A stretch of 39,952 nucleotides of DNA, taken from Gracilaria domingensis. Lineage: Eukaryota > Rhodophyta > Florideophyceae > Gracilariales > Gracilariaceae. The number at the start of each line of letters is the position of its first letter. Position 1 is the stretch's first letter. Both the position numbers and the translations under genes were made by a program. The stretch spans positions 40,714 to 80,665 of the forward strand of contig VCMS01000405.1 in NCBI GenBank assembly GCA_022539475.1, written 5' to 3'. This document shows, piece by piece, positions 20,020 to 30,966 of the stretch. Below the pieces are notes generated by a model that searched no databases, was not told the DNA's origin, and saw only the letters and a program-made list of their open reading frames with translations.

Positions 20020-22400
20020 CCAGTTGTCGAGCACACCGCAAAATTTCGATCGGAATTCCGAGACTGTTTGTTTCCGATGTGTTAACTCTGGGATTATGGC
20101 CCTATGTAACATCTCTTTCCCATATGTAACGCTGCTTACGCCTTACGCGTTAATACATTGTTGTAAGGCCCACCCCTGCCTAGTCTTCCCAACACGGACC
20201 CGGAATTTTTCATGGACACGCATCTACCATGCTACATATATTTTAAATGGTACGGCGACTCATTACGAACATATCATCTTATGCTTCATATCGGACGTTT
20301 CATGATGCCCTCAACATCAACTGGGAGACCTAACTCTATCCGTGATGAGTTAAAAGCTACCGCCCCACAACTGCACGATATCGTCATGGCATGACATCGG
20401 CTATTCAAATCAATGGTTCATACCTAAAATATCCAAACAATCACTTGCTGACTTACAGCCCAAATTCACGGTATCATTTTAGACTGGTATAGATTCCGCC
20501 CTGTAGGTCCTTTCCTGCAGCTCAACAAAGTTGTTTTATACCTACGTGCTGTAATCTTCAGAGATGCTTGTCATAACGCGTCGAGCACCCCTCATCAATG
20601 AACACATGACATTTCGGTTCCGATGCATTACCTTGCTTGTCATAACGCGGCGAGCGGCCCTCATCGATCAACCATGACAGTTTGGTTCCGATGCGTTACC
20701 TATTTGGTTATGGTCATATGTATAATGGCTTCCCCCAATGTCACACCGTCACACCATTCCCCATCAATGCATTGTTTTCGGGCCCCGTATACGCCTACTC
20801 TTCACAAGAAGCATTCCTAAAGTTTGGGAACACTTCTAACATGCTACATTTATTTTGAAACGTATGAAGCCATTTCCACGCCCATTATAAAAGTGAGCCT
20901 CATTGTAGGCATGACGCTCAATATGCACGTGACACTCATTATAGACGTATCAACTTATATATCGGAGTGGACACATTATGAAGCAGTTCACATCAATTGT
21001 GAAGGTTACCACTCGCCGCGATGACTCCAAACGTCCGTCGGACAAGTGCATTCGGAGATGTTTGTCATAACGCGTCGAGCACACCTCATCGATCAACACA
21101 TGACAGTTTGGTTCCGATGCGTTACCTATTTGGTTATGGTCATATGTATAATCGCTTTCCCCAATGTCACGCCGTTACATCATTCCCCATCAATGCATTA
21201 TATTAGGGCCCCGTATACGCCTACTCTTCACAAGAAGCATTCCTAAAGATTGGGAACACTTCTAACATGCTCCATTTATTTTGAAATGTATGAAGCCATT
21301 TCCACGCCCATTATACAAGTGAGCCTCATTGTACGCATGACGCTCAATATGCACGTGACACTCATTATAGACGTATCATCTTATACATCAGATTGGACTC
21401 TTTTTGAAACAGTTCACACCAATTGTGAGGGCTACCACTCTCCGCGATGACTCGAAACGTCCGTCGCCCAAGTGCACAACATCGTCATGTCATGATATCA
21501 GCAGCTCCAATCCATGATTCTCAAAGAAAGAATACCAAAACACGTTTGCTGACTTACACACCAAGTTTACGGCATCATTATAGAAAATGAATCTCTCCAC
21601 ATGATCTTCGTAACATAATGTTCTGTGCTGTAATTTGCCCCCCGCAATTCGACTTCCCCATAACTTCACATAGTATAATATAGCTTCTCTCTGTAACTGT
21701 ACTGTTGGGATAATGAAAAGGCACCGAGCGCACCACAAATTTCGATCGGGAGCCCATGACAGTACGCTTCCGATGCGTTATCGTTTTGGTTATGGTCATA
21801 TATATAATCGCTTTCCGCAATGCAACGATGATTCCCTTTTTACCCTAAACTTGATTGTATTATTTTACGGCCGCGCTTACGCCTACTACTCACAAAATGG
21901 CCTTCCAAAAGTTTCATGGGAACGCCTTTAACATGCTACATTCATTGTGCCTTGTATGACGACCTTCTAAAATTGATTATACAGGTAAGGCTTATTGTAC
22001 CCATGACGCTCAATTGGCACGCTTGACTCATCTTATACATCAGATCGTGCATTTTATGCAGCACTTCACATCAATTACAGAACCAACTCTGTTCACGAGG
22101 ATTTCCAATCTTCCATCGCAAAACTGTAGGACATCGGCATGGCATGACATTAGCTAATCCAATACATGCTTCCCGAGGAGAGAATCTCATCAACCATTTG
22201 CTGACTTACAGCCCGAATTCACGACACCATTATAGAAATAATATCCCGCGAAATGATGGATATAGGCTCTATTCTGTAAATCATTCTCGGCAGTTTGGCT
22301 TCGCCGCAACGCACACAGTATTACATAACTGGTCACTGTATTATACTTCATTCCACACGGATGTGAACATATTATGATCAACCGTAAAATTCTATTCGTA
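20020..22400. repeat. ~650-bp satellite, about four units, one shortened
   Basis: Units share three texts: TCCGATGCGTTAC with TTTGGTTATGGTCATAT; ACATGCT-CATT-ATTTTGAA; and TTTGCTGACTTACA followed by ATTCACG-CA-CATT. The first occurs near 20080 (diverged), 20690, 21117 and 21770. The second occurs near 20228, 20838, 21266 and 21932. The third occurs near 20445, 21548 and 22197. The unit between 20690 and 21117 is only 427 bp and lacks the third segment; the other spacings are about 610-655 bp. The two middle units are almost identical, so they duplicated recently. Open frames here repeat with the units and are not genes. Confidence 0.85.
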
Positions 22401-22514
22401 ACATTCCACACTGTTTCAGTCCATCCTTCCGCGGGGACATGATGACGTCTGGTACTTCCTTCCATTTCATTTTTAACATTGATAACAATCCATTCCCGTG
22501 ATCAGTCTCCCCTC

Positions 22515-22850
22515 CAAGACCGCATGACGTGCCGGGTACTTGCTTCCATTATGTTTATAATTTATGTAACGTTATTTTACTGTGTGCAGCCATTCTCCTG
22601 CAGCCTCATTACACGGCACGACCGCATGACGTGGACACGACCGCATGGCGTGGCCGGGTACTTGCCCCCAACATGTTTATATTTTATGTAACGTTCTTTT
22701 ACTGTGTGCAGCCATTCTCCTGCAGCGTCATTACACGGCACGACCGCATGACGTGGCCGGGTACTTGCCCCTAATATGTTTATATTTTATGTAACGTTCT
22801 TTTACTGTGTGCAGCCATTCTCCTGCAGCCCCAGTACACGGCGCGGTATA
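22515..22850. repeat. 103-bp tandem repeat, three copies
   Basis: Copies start at GCCGGGTACTTGC near 22531, 22653 and 22756. Each has ATGTTTATA-TTTATGTAACG, CTGTGTGCAGCCATTCTCCT and GCACGACCGCATGACGTGG. The first spacing is 122 bp because a 19-bp segment (ACACGACCGCATGGCGTGG) is doubled. Confidence 0.9.
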
Positions 22851-23189
22851 TCCTCGCGTTTGCTCAGTCTTACTTTAATTTTCATGGAAACCCACTGCCA
22901 CAGAACGATTACCATCCTTTACTTCGCCGATCTCTTACTAGATTGAAGCGCAATGACTGTATTTAACTGCTGATTTTCACCTAAATCAGACACTCTTCGC
23001 CCTCTCAAGATTGCGTTATTGCGCCGCAAATACTTTTGACATGAACAAAGCCGTTAACTCTCATTACCTCTTTCATAAAGTAAAATGGGTGCTGCGTACC
23101 TTCTGGTAGACATTTCGACGAAGCCTACAACACAGCATTAGCCAGTAAAACAACAGGCGCAGGTAACAACTACTTATATCAACAAAAAC
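22851..23189. other. Spacer, nothing recognised
   Basis: No coding region, repeat or RNA gene seen between the 103-bp repeat and the SINE-like unit. Confidence 0.5.
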
Positions 23190-23490
23190 GACTAAAACCT
23201 TCAAAAAGGGTGTTGAGGAAAAAAAGAAAAAAGGGGGGAAGAAATGGAGGTGAGAGAGAAGGAATCTTAATACAAAATGCCCAGCAAGCAGGGCAGGTAT
23301 GGAAGGTCCGGTGTCCACGCACAGGTTTCATCGTTCTCGTCCACACTGCGCAGCATATTGGGCCAGGATATGCAACGCAGTGTGCACGGAAAGATTCGAA
23401 CCCACGATCTCCGGCGGAGCAGCACAGCCAGCATGGCCGTTACCAACTGTGCTGCTCCAGCGAATTTCGCTTGGCCAATCAGCGGCACCC
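23190..23490 (-). mobile_element. tRNA-derived SINE-like unit
   Basis: Read on the minus strand there is a tRNA-type A-box (AGCACAGTTGGTAACGG, 23453-23437) and a strong B-box (GGGTTCGAATC, 23403-23393). Their starts are 50 bases apart, normal for a polymerase III internal promoter. The region between them does not form a proper tRNA cloverleaf and the acceptor stem is missing, so it is not a functional tRNA. A body of about 170 bases follows, ending in a pyrimidine-rich tail (TTTTTTCTTTTTTTCC near 23220). A perfect 12-bp inverted repeat (23416-23427 and 23447-23458) flanks the A-box. A chance tRNA fossil is the alternative. Confidence 0.5.
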
Positions 23491-23799
23491 CGTTCTTTTT
23501 ATATCAATTCCTTATTCCTTTTCCAGGACGATTTTACCCTAAAACTGTTCGACGTTTTAGAATCTAGGACAATTTACGGGAAACTTGGTATATAAACCAC
23601 TTCCAGATAATACACGTTGCCATCGTGGTATACAACAAACACACGTGGCCACTGTCACATACACGTGGCCAACATAGACAAGTACACAGTTCATACACCT
23701 TTCCAGATTTGACGCTTTCATTATCCGTCTGCGGCATTGCTCCAATTCCAACTTGTCTAATAAATGCAAGAACCAACAACCCAATCCAGGACGGATTCT

Positions 23800-24460
23800 C
23801 CAGGACAGCGTCCTGGATTTTGATTGCCCCCAAATTTTCGCCTTGAAATGTTGTTGGAATCCTGGACAGTGGCCTGGATTTTGACACTGTCCATACTTGC
23901 CCCTCGGAAGGTGGCAACCCTCATTAATCTTCTCCCACGGAAGGTAATGAATTCAGGACGGCGTCTTGCATTTTGTTACTCATCATACTACCACCTCGGA
24001 ATGTTTTCAACTGGGCAGAGCGATAATACACGTTGCCAAAGTGGTGTACAACAAATACACGTTGCCACTTGGCGTATACACGTGTTCGACAGTGACAAGT
24101 ATACAGCTAATACACCTTTCTAGGACGGAATCCAGGACAGCGTCCCGGATTTAGACACTCCCCGAGTTTTCAGGTGCAAGAACCCCGGACACAATCCAGG
24201 ACAGAATCCAGGACAGCGTCCTGGATTTTGATTCTCACCAAAACTGCACCTCGGAATGTGGTGAATCCAGGATGGCGTCTTAGATTTTGACCATTACTAA
24301 ACTCACCACTCCGAATGTTCCGAATCAGGACAGCGTCCTGCATTTTGTTACTCTTCACATTTCGACCTCGCAATGTTTCGATTCCAGGATAGCGTCATGC
24401 ATATCGTTCATCACCATAATTCCACCCCGAATTGTTGTAAATGCAGGACAACGTCCTGGA
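23800..24460. repeat. Cluster of nine 17-bp quasi-palindromes
   Basis: Variants of CCAGGACAGCGTCCTGG, mostly followed by ATTTTG, lie at 23800-23816, 23861-23877, 23952-23968, 24132-24148, 24208-24224, 24267-24283, 24325-24341, 24384-24400 and 24443-24459. Five consecutive copies from 24208 onward are 58-60 bp apart. The DNA between them is diverged but shares texts such as CACCTCGGAATGT. The CACGTGGCC/CACGTTGCC text at 23610-24080 is a separate minor repeat. No gene is supported here. Confidence 0.85.
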
Positions 24461-24599
24461 TTTTGGTCCTTACCTGAACTCGAACCAACTTGTGCATATA
24501 CGCAAAACGATTGTCTTTATAATCTGGAGAGGTAAACTATGAAACCTTTGGATCCGTTAAAAGGCTGAAGAGCCTTATAAAACCTCCGATCCAGCAAAC

Positions 24600-24925
24600 T
24601 CCTTTGAATCCTTTGAATCTATTGAATCCGCTGAACCCGCTGAACCCGCTGAACCCACTGAACCCGCTGAACCCGCTAAACCCACTGAACCCGTTGAACC
24701 CGCTGAACCCGCTGAACCCGCTGAAACCGCTGAATCCATTGAAACCGCTGAATCCATTGAAACCGCTGAATCCTCTGGAACTTCTGCAACCTCTGGAACC
24801 TCTGAAACCTCTGGAACCTCTGAAACCTCTGGAACCTCTGAAACCTCTGAAACCTCTGAATCCTCTAAAACCGATGAATCCTTTGAAACAGCTGAAACCT
24901 CTGAATCCTCTGATCCCCTAAATCC
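24600..24925. repeat. 9-bp minisatellite (CTGAACCCG)n grading into (CTGAAACCT)n
   Basis: About 35 units of 9 bp. The left half is mainly CTGAACCCG; the right half is CTGGAACCT, CTGAAACCT and CTGAATCCT, a gradual shift typical of local unit amplification. Because the unit is a multiple of three, both strands show long periodic frames (Asn-Pro-Leu on plus, Gly/Ser-rich on minus). No start context or unique sequence supports a gene. The array runs into TCCCCTAAATCCCCTTAA, like the tract at 4.04 kb. Confidence 0.9.
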
Positions 24926-25095
24926 CCTTAAACCTTCTATACTATAGAACCTTCAAGTCCACCAAGTCCACCTAATCCTCCATTCTTTCCCCCCCTCAAA
25001 CGCCCCTTTCAAATCCCAAAATCCCCTTTTCTTCTCCTTAGACCTTGCACCTAATTTCTCATAAAACGCTCTTTTCCATTAGACACAAAAATCCC

Positions 25096-25623
25096 TTAAC
25101 CTATAGTATAGGCCCAAGAACCCCTTGCATGGCCCTCCATCATTCCTTGAAGAACACTGGTTTCTACTCGTGCTTTGCACACGGCATATACCAAGCGTTG
25201 TAACACATCCTCAATCCCCTCAATCCCTTCCTCTTCTTCATTCTCATTTATGCTCTGCGGGGATTCCACTTCATTCCCATTTTCCGCCATTTCAGCCCCT
25301 CCACTTTCAACCCCCGTACTTGCAGCTCCTAATGCCGCACCTTCCACGCTCACATTGCCCGCATTCTCCGCACCTGTGTTCATAGCACCATGGTTCCCAG
25401 CACCCGCGTTCTCAGCACCGGCGCTTTGTGCCTCTGCGCTTCCAACCCCCTTTACATTTCCTCCATCACTTTCGACTGATGTACTGGCTACAGCCGGCGC
25501 TCCTTCTACGAAAGCACGTTCGCCTTCTTCACCGCTGTCGCCACCAGCATTTTCTTCTCTTGGTAACTCTTTTGATACAAACCGCTGACCTGCTAAGGTA
25601 AGAACTATACGACGCCCAGACAT
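25096..25623 (-). CDS. Low-complexity acidic protein of unknown function (175 aa)
   Basis: An ATG-started frame at 25623 ends at 25096. The N-terminus (SGRRIVLTLAGQRFVSKEL) is ordered in character. The middle (about residues 25-125) is Ala/Gly/Glu-rich with imperfect AGAENAG-type repeats. The C-terminal part has an acidic run (NENEEEEGIEGIEDV) followed by a likely amphipathic helix (LQRLVYAVCKARVETSVLQ). I recognise no family. The repeated middle could inflate frame length, so it may be a decayed or non-coding frame. It lies between the minisatellite and the fragments at 25.9-26.5 kb, on the same strand. Confidence 0.45.
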   Translation of the reverse strand: MSGRRIVLTLAGQRFVSKELPREENAGGDSGEEGERAFVEGAPAVASTSVESDGGNVKGVGSAEAQSAGAENAGAGNHGAMNTGAENAGNVSVEGAALGAASTGVESGGAEMAENGNEVESPQSINENEEEEGIEGIEDVLQRLVYAVCKARVETSVLQGMMEGHARGSWAYTIG

Positions 25624-25880
25624 GCTTGCAGATGTATGTCTGTACTGCTTTGTATCTCCTCCTCCACGCGCAATGGTGCCGTTTCTTTCCTTTCTTACTG
25701 AACCTGAGAACCATCCCGTTTTTATGTCTTTTCATGCTTCCGATTTGGTTCACGCCCTGTTAAATCGACAGCCTAATTGATGTATTTCTTCTCTATCGCC
25801 TTACTCAGAATATAGTACCTGAACATTGTCATAATTATTTCCGTTCTGTATCATCCGCTTACATACAATTATGACAAGTA
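25624..25880. other. Short spacer between minus-strand frames
   Basis: Upstream of the 175-residue frame. A poorly supported minus frame (25529-25753) has no motif. Nothing else seen. Confidence 0.4.
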
Positions 25881-26457
25881 TCAACGATTACGTTGTACTT
25901 CGGTATAATATCTGCGCTTCTGAGTACCATATCTCCGTTGGCATCGCTCATGTCCCATTACTATGAATGTCCACGACTGTTCCCTGCCCAGCTCCTCGAA
26001 CTTTAAACCAATTTCAGATACCCACGGTATTTGTTCCATGATTTCGTCACAGCTGTCCACACCACTGTCGTCAAGGGCCCAGAGGACCATATCTCGCATT
26101 TCGTTTTTTCGCGCATTGCTCGAATGCAGGTCCCATATCATTACCAAGTGATGGCACTATCGCCGATACCATTCACATGTGAGTTATCAGAAGACACACC
26201 TCGTGTTCACCGTTCCGCAACATTCTAAACTGCTTAGCGAATTACGTGTCAACATCCTCTCGAGATCTCAACACGCTCTGGGCATAGCTATCTACTGCCT
26301 CATACCCGGGATCGCCGTTCACCAACATAGCACGAAGAGAAAGTCTCACCCCGAAAAACGGCACATGCGCTGTGAAGCGGTAGTTCTCACGAGGGCGTGT
26401 GGTTAGTTCCACAGCCGTCGCCATCGGGGTATCGCTGCAGCGTATAGACACGTACAT
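25881..26457 (-). pseudogene. Coding-like fragments of an unknown protein
   Basis: Two minus-strand frames follow each other: 26242-26457 (71 aa, from ATG) and 25881-26147 (88 aa). Both have protein-like composition. The first includes HVPFFGVRLSLRAMLVNGDP and then YEAVDSYAQSVLRSRE. The second includes MVLWALDDSGVDSCDEIMEQ and then FEELGREQSWTFIVMGHERC. About 95 bases with stops in all frames separate them, so either an intron or decay must be assumed. I could not find a convincing splice pair. No similarity to the element genes was seen. Confidence 0.35.
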
Positions 26458-27029
26458 CGGAGCACATAGGATTGCGTAGAGGGTGACAACTCAGGTTGTT
26501 CCGGCACACATGCAATTCGGTTCAGTGACGCAGCGATCATAGCAAAGAAACCACTGCAACGGATCAGTGTTAGAGTATAGGTCGAGGATTGATTATTCGC
26601 GGCGATGGAGAGGTCCCGAAGGTGGCATGATTTCGTGGTGCATTGCTTCCAACCAGCACAATGTGTGATGCAAGCCCCTTTCATTCAGAAGCAGAGGATG
26701 AAAACTTCGACATGCTGTAGCAACGACGCCAAGGTTCCTGAGTTATCCAGTCGGTCTTCACAGTATCAAAGTCATTACAAACGTGGTTGCTGCATTGAAT
26801 CAATGTGAAATACAGCCGAGACCACGAGAGCAGAAGATCTCCCCTCAAACCGATAAGCCTTGTGCCGAGACGTCTGATGCCCGGAGCATGATGGCGACGA
26901 TAGCGATCACGTAAGATAGAGATACTACATGCGCCTGATTCATTCTTGCGCGCAAGCGCCACTTTCCGAAACAAAGGCGAAGCATACCGGAAACGACGAC
27001 TTCCCGATGACCCATTTATTTCATGCCTT
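26458..27029. other. Spacer with weak minus-strand frames
   Basis: Minus frames of 93 and 118 codons occur (26403-26684 and 26681-27037). Both lack motifs, and the longer one starts at TTG. They could be further decayed parts of the fragments at 25.9-26.5 kb, but I cannot support it. Confidence 0.35.
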
Positions 27030-27330
27030 TCCTTCAAATAAATGGCAGCGAGGCCCTCACCCTAGTTGAACTTGCATCCCGCTCCGAGCGCGGCGGAGCC
27101 TTTATATACCCATCGTACACGACGTACAGGTAGTACCAGCTGTACAGATGTACACGTCCGCACCTCTTCAATATGGGCCACGGTACCCAAAAGTGTTGCA
27201 ACAAAACGATGGCAGCGTGATAGGCGATTTATTTCACTCTTATCCTTGAAATAAATGGCACTGAGGCCGTGACCCGAGATGGTTTTGCATCAGGCTCCAA
27301 GCGCGGCGAGCTACCTATATATCCATGTTA
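27030..27330. repeat. ~213-bp duplication containing TATA-like sequences
   Basis: CCTTCAAATAAATGGCAGCG near 27031 recurs as CCTTGAAATAAATGGCACTG near 27244. Each copy continues through GAGGCC, GCATC and the shared GAGCGCGGCG/AAGCGCGGCG to a TATA-like sequence (TTTATATACCCAT near 27101; CTATATATCCAT near 27315) and then TACACG and GTACAGG. Both copies therefore look like promoter modules. A similar TTGAAATAAATGCC occurs at about 30929. Confidence 0.7.
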
Positions 27331-28115
27331 CACGTAGTACAGGACACGCAGGGGCCCATATGGACGTCGTCTTACACTGGAGGCTTACACTGTCATGGGT
27401 TATACCGTCGTGGTTGATGACTTCCATACCTTGCGGCAGAGGTTACGCACTCACTGGGATGGCGATATTGCAGGAATCTTTCCTGCATTTCGATGGGCTG
27501 CTACAATATGCCCACCGGCGCATGCTAAGATACGCTGTTAAAGACTGCCAACGAAAGGATGCTACAATCCTTCTGTGCAAACCTGGAAGATGTGTAGATT
27601 GTAAATAACTTGACCGATACTTTCTTTTCGACCGTGTTCACTCTCAGTTCATGGATTGAACAATTAGTAAATATCGCAGTCACGACCATGTTAGATATTA
27701 TGTGTTACCAAGATGTTCTTTCTCCCGTTTTTCCTTATCCTTTTCGCAATGATATATATTTTTTTGCTCAAGCAGCTCTACAACCTACCTGCGTAAGGCA
27801 TTTGTCTGGTGGTGTCCATCTCATACGTATGGACGAAAGACTTCGGCTTGGAGAACCACTTCCAACTGAGAACTTCGCATATCGATCTACCAATGGTGCG
27901 TACGTTAATTGTAATTGGTTTACGAGTGCAACATGCTAACTTCTTTATGACGGAGATATAAAATGTGGTCACCACTGCTCCACAGAAAGCACCTGGAGAG
28001 GTTACGCTTCAACGCTTTGTTAAAGTATTCGTCCCAATGCATTCCTGTCACGAAGTCGATATCACATGTAGAAAGAGTCTCAACCTCTAAATGATTGCGC
28101 TACGATGCGTCTCCT
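27331..28115. other. Left flank of element 2
   Basis: No gene supported. One 17-bp palindrome, GCAGGAATCTTTCCTGC, lies at 27470-27486, the same version as in the A2/B2 intergenic region. The left end of element 2 is not visible by eye. Confidence 0.45.
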
Positions 28116-30069
28116 CTACTTCGACGTCTTCGATTTATTCCCAAGCTCAGGCTTACTCTCCCCTTTCACTTCACCCTCCTTCTCACTATCCTCGTCGTCT
28201 TCACCTATAATTTTCTCATTAGCGGCGGCCTCCATGTCTGCTTTGTGCACACTACCATCATCTGTTACAGGGCCCCTGGGCGCGCCTTCTTCGCGTTTAC
28301 TTTCATGCACATCACCAACAATTCTATTTTCTCCCTTCTTTCTTCCTCCTTTTCAGACGGATGATCCTTACAAGATCCGTCGTGGGAATCTTCGTTATTT
28401 TTGCATGCCATCTCAGTTCCTTTTTCTTCACCTTTCTGTCCAGCGCTTTCATTTTCTGACTCAGATACAGCAGATTCTGATTCAGCGGCTTCGTCCCTTT
28501 CACTGCCATCACTTCCTTCAGCTTCCTCTATTATAGTCATTGCAATCTGCTGTTGCACGGCCTCCTGTATATCCGTCAGGTCGAAGGGGAATATCAACTT
28601 CATTTGCAGACTACTTTCGATATATTTGTAAGGAACGCCATCAAACATCCATTCATCTCCGTCCCCAAGCCACAGCCGTCGCTCATACGCGTCCCTGTCA
28701 TCTCGGTACCTCACGTTCTCGTCGTACTTCACTAACTTACTCACAGGATTGGCCTTGTAAATTTCACTTATATTCATGCCAGATGGTACCGCTTTGTGCA
28801 CTGTTTCGATCAGTCTTTTCCGGAACGACGTTGTCATTTCAACATCGAGTACACTTGGTATAGTGCCCACCACGCCTTCTCTTCCCTTAGGATAGGCCCT
28901 TCCGAATGAGTTCCAGTCTACAGTTTCCAGTCCGCGCACATCATGTAGATTCTCAACAAGCTCCATTGGGGCTCCGTACTCCTCCAGGTCATCGTACAAC
29001 TCGAGATCTTCTCTTTTCATGTAGCTCATTCGTTTCCCGTCAGTTCTCCGAGCTCGCAGCAAGTAACCAAAGACTTGGACAGCATGCTCTTCATGAGCGC
29101 CAAACCTTACAGCAAAAGTGCTTGGTACTACAATGCTACTACCAATCGTCATGAACAGCGTCCTACACTCTCTCGGTTCCATTGCATTCAGGGGACCGAC
29201 ATACTCGTAGTACAGTCCGCGTTCTCCCTTTCCTCCAGTGCTGCCTCGAACCACCTCCTCAGTGATTGTGACATAGATTCCAACTTTATCCATATTATTT
29301 GAGACAAAACCGCCACTTGCAGTAGGTAACAAAGTGTACACGATAAATGAACCGCATACTTTTCGTTCGCATGACTCTCGCACGTTCCGTGACCATTCGC
29401 TCTTCCAAACTGGCAGTCCACGCAGGGGGAAGCTTTGCTTCTTCGCAAGCAGAAGACCCGTTCCGTTCCAACATCAACTGAGAATAAGTCCTGGTCTAGA
29501 ACGCGAACGTAATCTACCATTCCACTGAGGGGCGGAATGCGTATCTTAAACCGGCATACAGCACTTGTCATCACGAGCGGATGTTTCGATAGTTCTACCT
29601 TAGCCCATTGCTCTCCATGAACATCTTCAACAATTCCTCTTTCCAGAACACAGCTTAGCAAGAATTGATGCGCAACAACTAAAGATTCCAGAGTTTCATT
29701 TTCATCCTTCCTCTTCCCCAATCGTACAAGGTACGGTTCCGTCCTCGGGCCCCTGTACGCCACATCCATCTCCACAGGAACATGTCGTGCACGCAAACCA
29801 GTCCGCACGTCCCCGTGTTTCTCCTCCATTTCCAAATCTGCGTAGACGGCAGAATACTCACTTGGCGTTATGTTGTGAGCAACCGTTCCAAATCCGAATT
29901 CGTACATTAACATGTTGAACGCGGCTTTCCATCCCACACACAACGTACTTGCCGTGTCGAATCCAGCAAACTCTTCTGCTACGTTTCGATCAACGAGAAC
30001 TTGCAGTGGTTTCTGCGGTGTACCACAAAAGCTCCGCAATCTACTCTTCGAGGATTTCTTCTCCTCCAT
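28116..30069 (-). pseudogene. Element gene A2, homologue of A1, two frameshifts
   Basis: The reading begins at ATG 30069 and matches A1 in order. It has PLQVLVD near the start, GFGTVAHNITPSEYS, GDVRTGLRARHVP, YLVRLGKRK and CRFKIRIPPLSGMVDYVRV. A one-base shift near 29460 then moves it to another frame, which carries the GIYVTITEEVVRG, YYEYVGPL, FGYLLRARR, GTIPSVLDV and FPFDL blocks. A second one-base shift in an A/G-rich run near 28330 leads to a tail ending at 28116, rich in Glu, Lys, Asp and Ser. The uncorrected frame stops at 28265 instead. A1's tail is also acidic and Ser-rich. Function unknown. Sequence error is possible at either shift. Confidence 0.75.
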
Positions 30070-30450
30070 TGGAACACGTTTCCACAGTCACACCACTTCT
30101 CACTGCTCACGACCGAAGCGTCGATGCACCTGGAGCCTACAGGACGAGATAACAAGTATCTAGCAACGCCAACTTGCTGATAATGAACGCCGATGGTGAC
30201 AACGGCAAACGCGGAGCGAAGCTGACGTTGAGCACTGCCCACTGAACCGTACGAGCTTCACCGAAATATTCATGCAGCCTTACCCCAGTTTTTGGACATA
30301 ATCTTTGCTACATAGTGGCCCATGAGCCGTCGACGGAGTTCGCCAGCACACCTCCATGTTGCCCGTGACCCACGTTATATAGACTAGAAGCACACGTGTT
30401 CTCTGTGTACTGCGAATGCACCTTACAATGTCAGTCATCTTCATCGGTTT

Positions 30451-30525
30451 GCAGGAATCTTTCCTGCATTCTGAGCTTCGCTTACACTGTCATCAGCTTC
30501 ATCGGTTTGCAGGAATCTTTCCTGC
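30451..30525. promoter_or_regulatory. Two 17-bp palindromes in a 58-bp repeat
   Basis: GCAGGAATCTTTCCTGC, with 7-bp arms and 3-base centre, occurs at 30451-30467 and 30509-30525, each followed by ATTCTGAGC. The third, partial repeat unit near 30559 has lost the palindrome. The position between A2 and B2 matches the palindromes between A1 and B1 at 12.76-12.80 kb. Confidence 0.55.
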
Positions 30526-30966
30526 ATTCTGAGCCGCGCTTACACTGTCATCAGCTTCATCGGTTTTCAGCAGCCGGTTGGCAGCAATGCTTGCGTTTGT
30601 TCGCAATCACGTCACGAGTGCGATTTGTTCCTGTGGCCGGACCACAGTTTTTTGTACGTAACAGTTTGAAAAAAACGCCCCAGCAGCATTTAAGGGAGTT
30701 GCCCAGCTCGGCCGTGCGCTGCCCGAGAATCGCTTTATATACAGCGTAAGACAGACAACACGTGTCTTTTTGTACAGGAGTACACGTTTATCGCATGTAC
30801 ACATTTGTCGCTGTTCTACGTGTATCAGCTGTGATTTTGGCTATACATTGAGAGTCGCGTTCTCTCCCGTCGCTCCGTCGCCATCTCCGTTAAGGGGCTC
30901 ACCCTCGTTTTTTACACTGAAAAAATTGAAATAAATGCCCTCATCATATCAAAGCACCGCACGATT

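Noticed and set aside
9976..20100. Terminal inverted repeats or target-site duplications of element 1
   Set aside because: Searched by eye on both flanks and against element 2 flanks; no shared text long enough to be meaningful.
23393..23460. A functional tRNA gene on the minus strand
   Set aside because: Good A- and B-boxes, but no acceptor stem pairing and the anticodon arm is replaced by a 12-bp hairpin; better described as SINE-like.
313..24460. CRISPR array as an explanation for the regularly spaced palindromes
   Set aside because: Spacers are diverged copies of one sequence, not unique, the repeats vary, the context is eukaryotic and no cas genes are present.
24604..24921. 105-codon frame made of Asn-Pro-Leu repeats
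   Set aside because: A by-product of a 9-bp minisatellite; the opposite strand is equally open and no unique sequence or start context supports translation.
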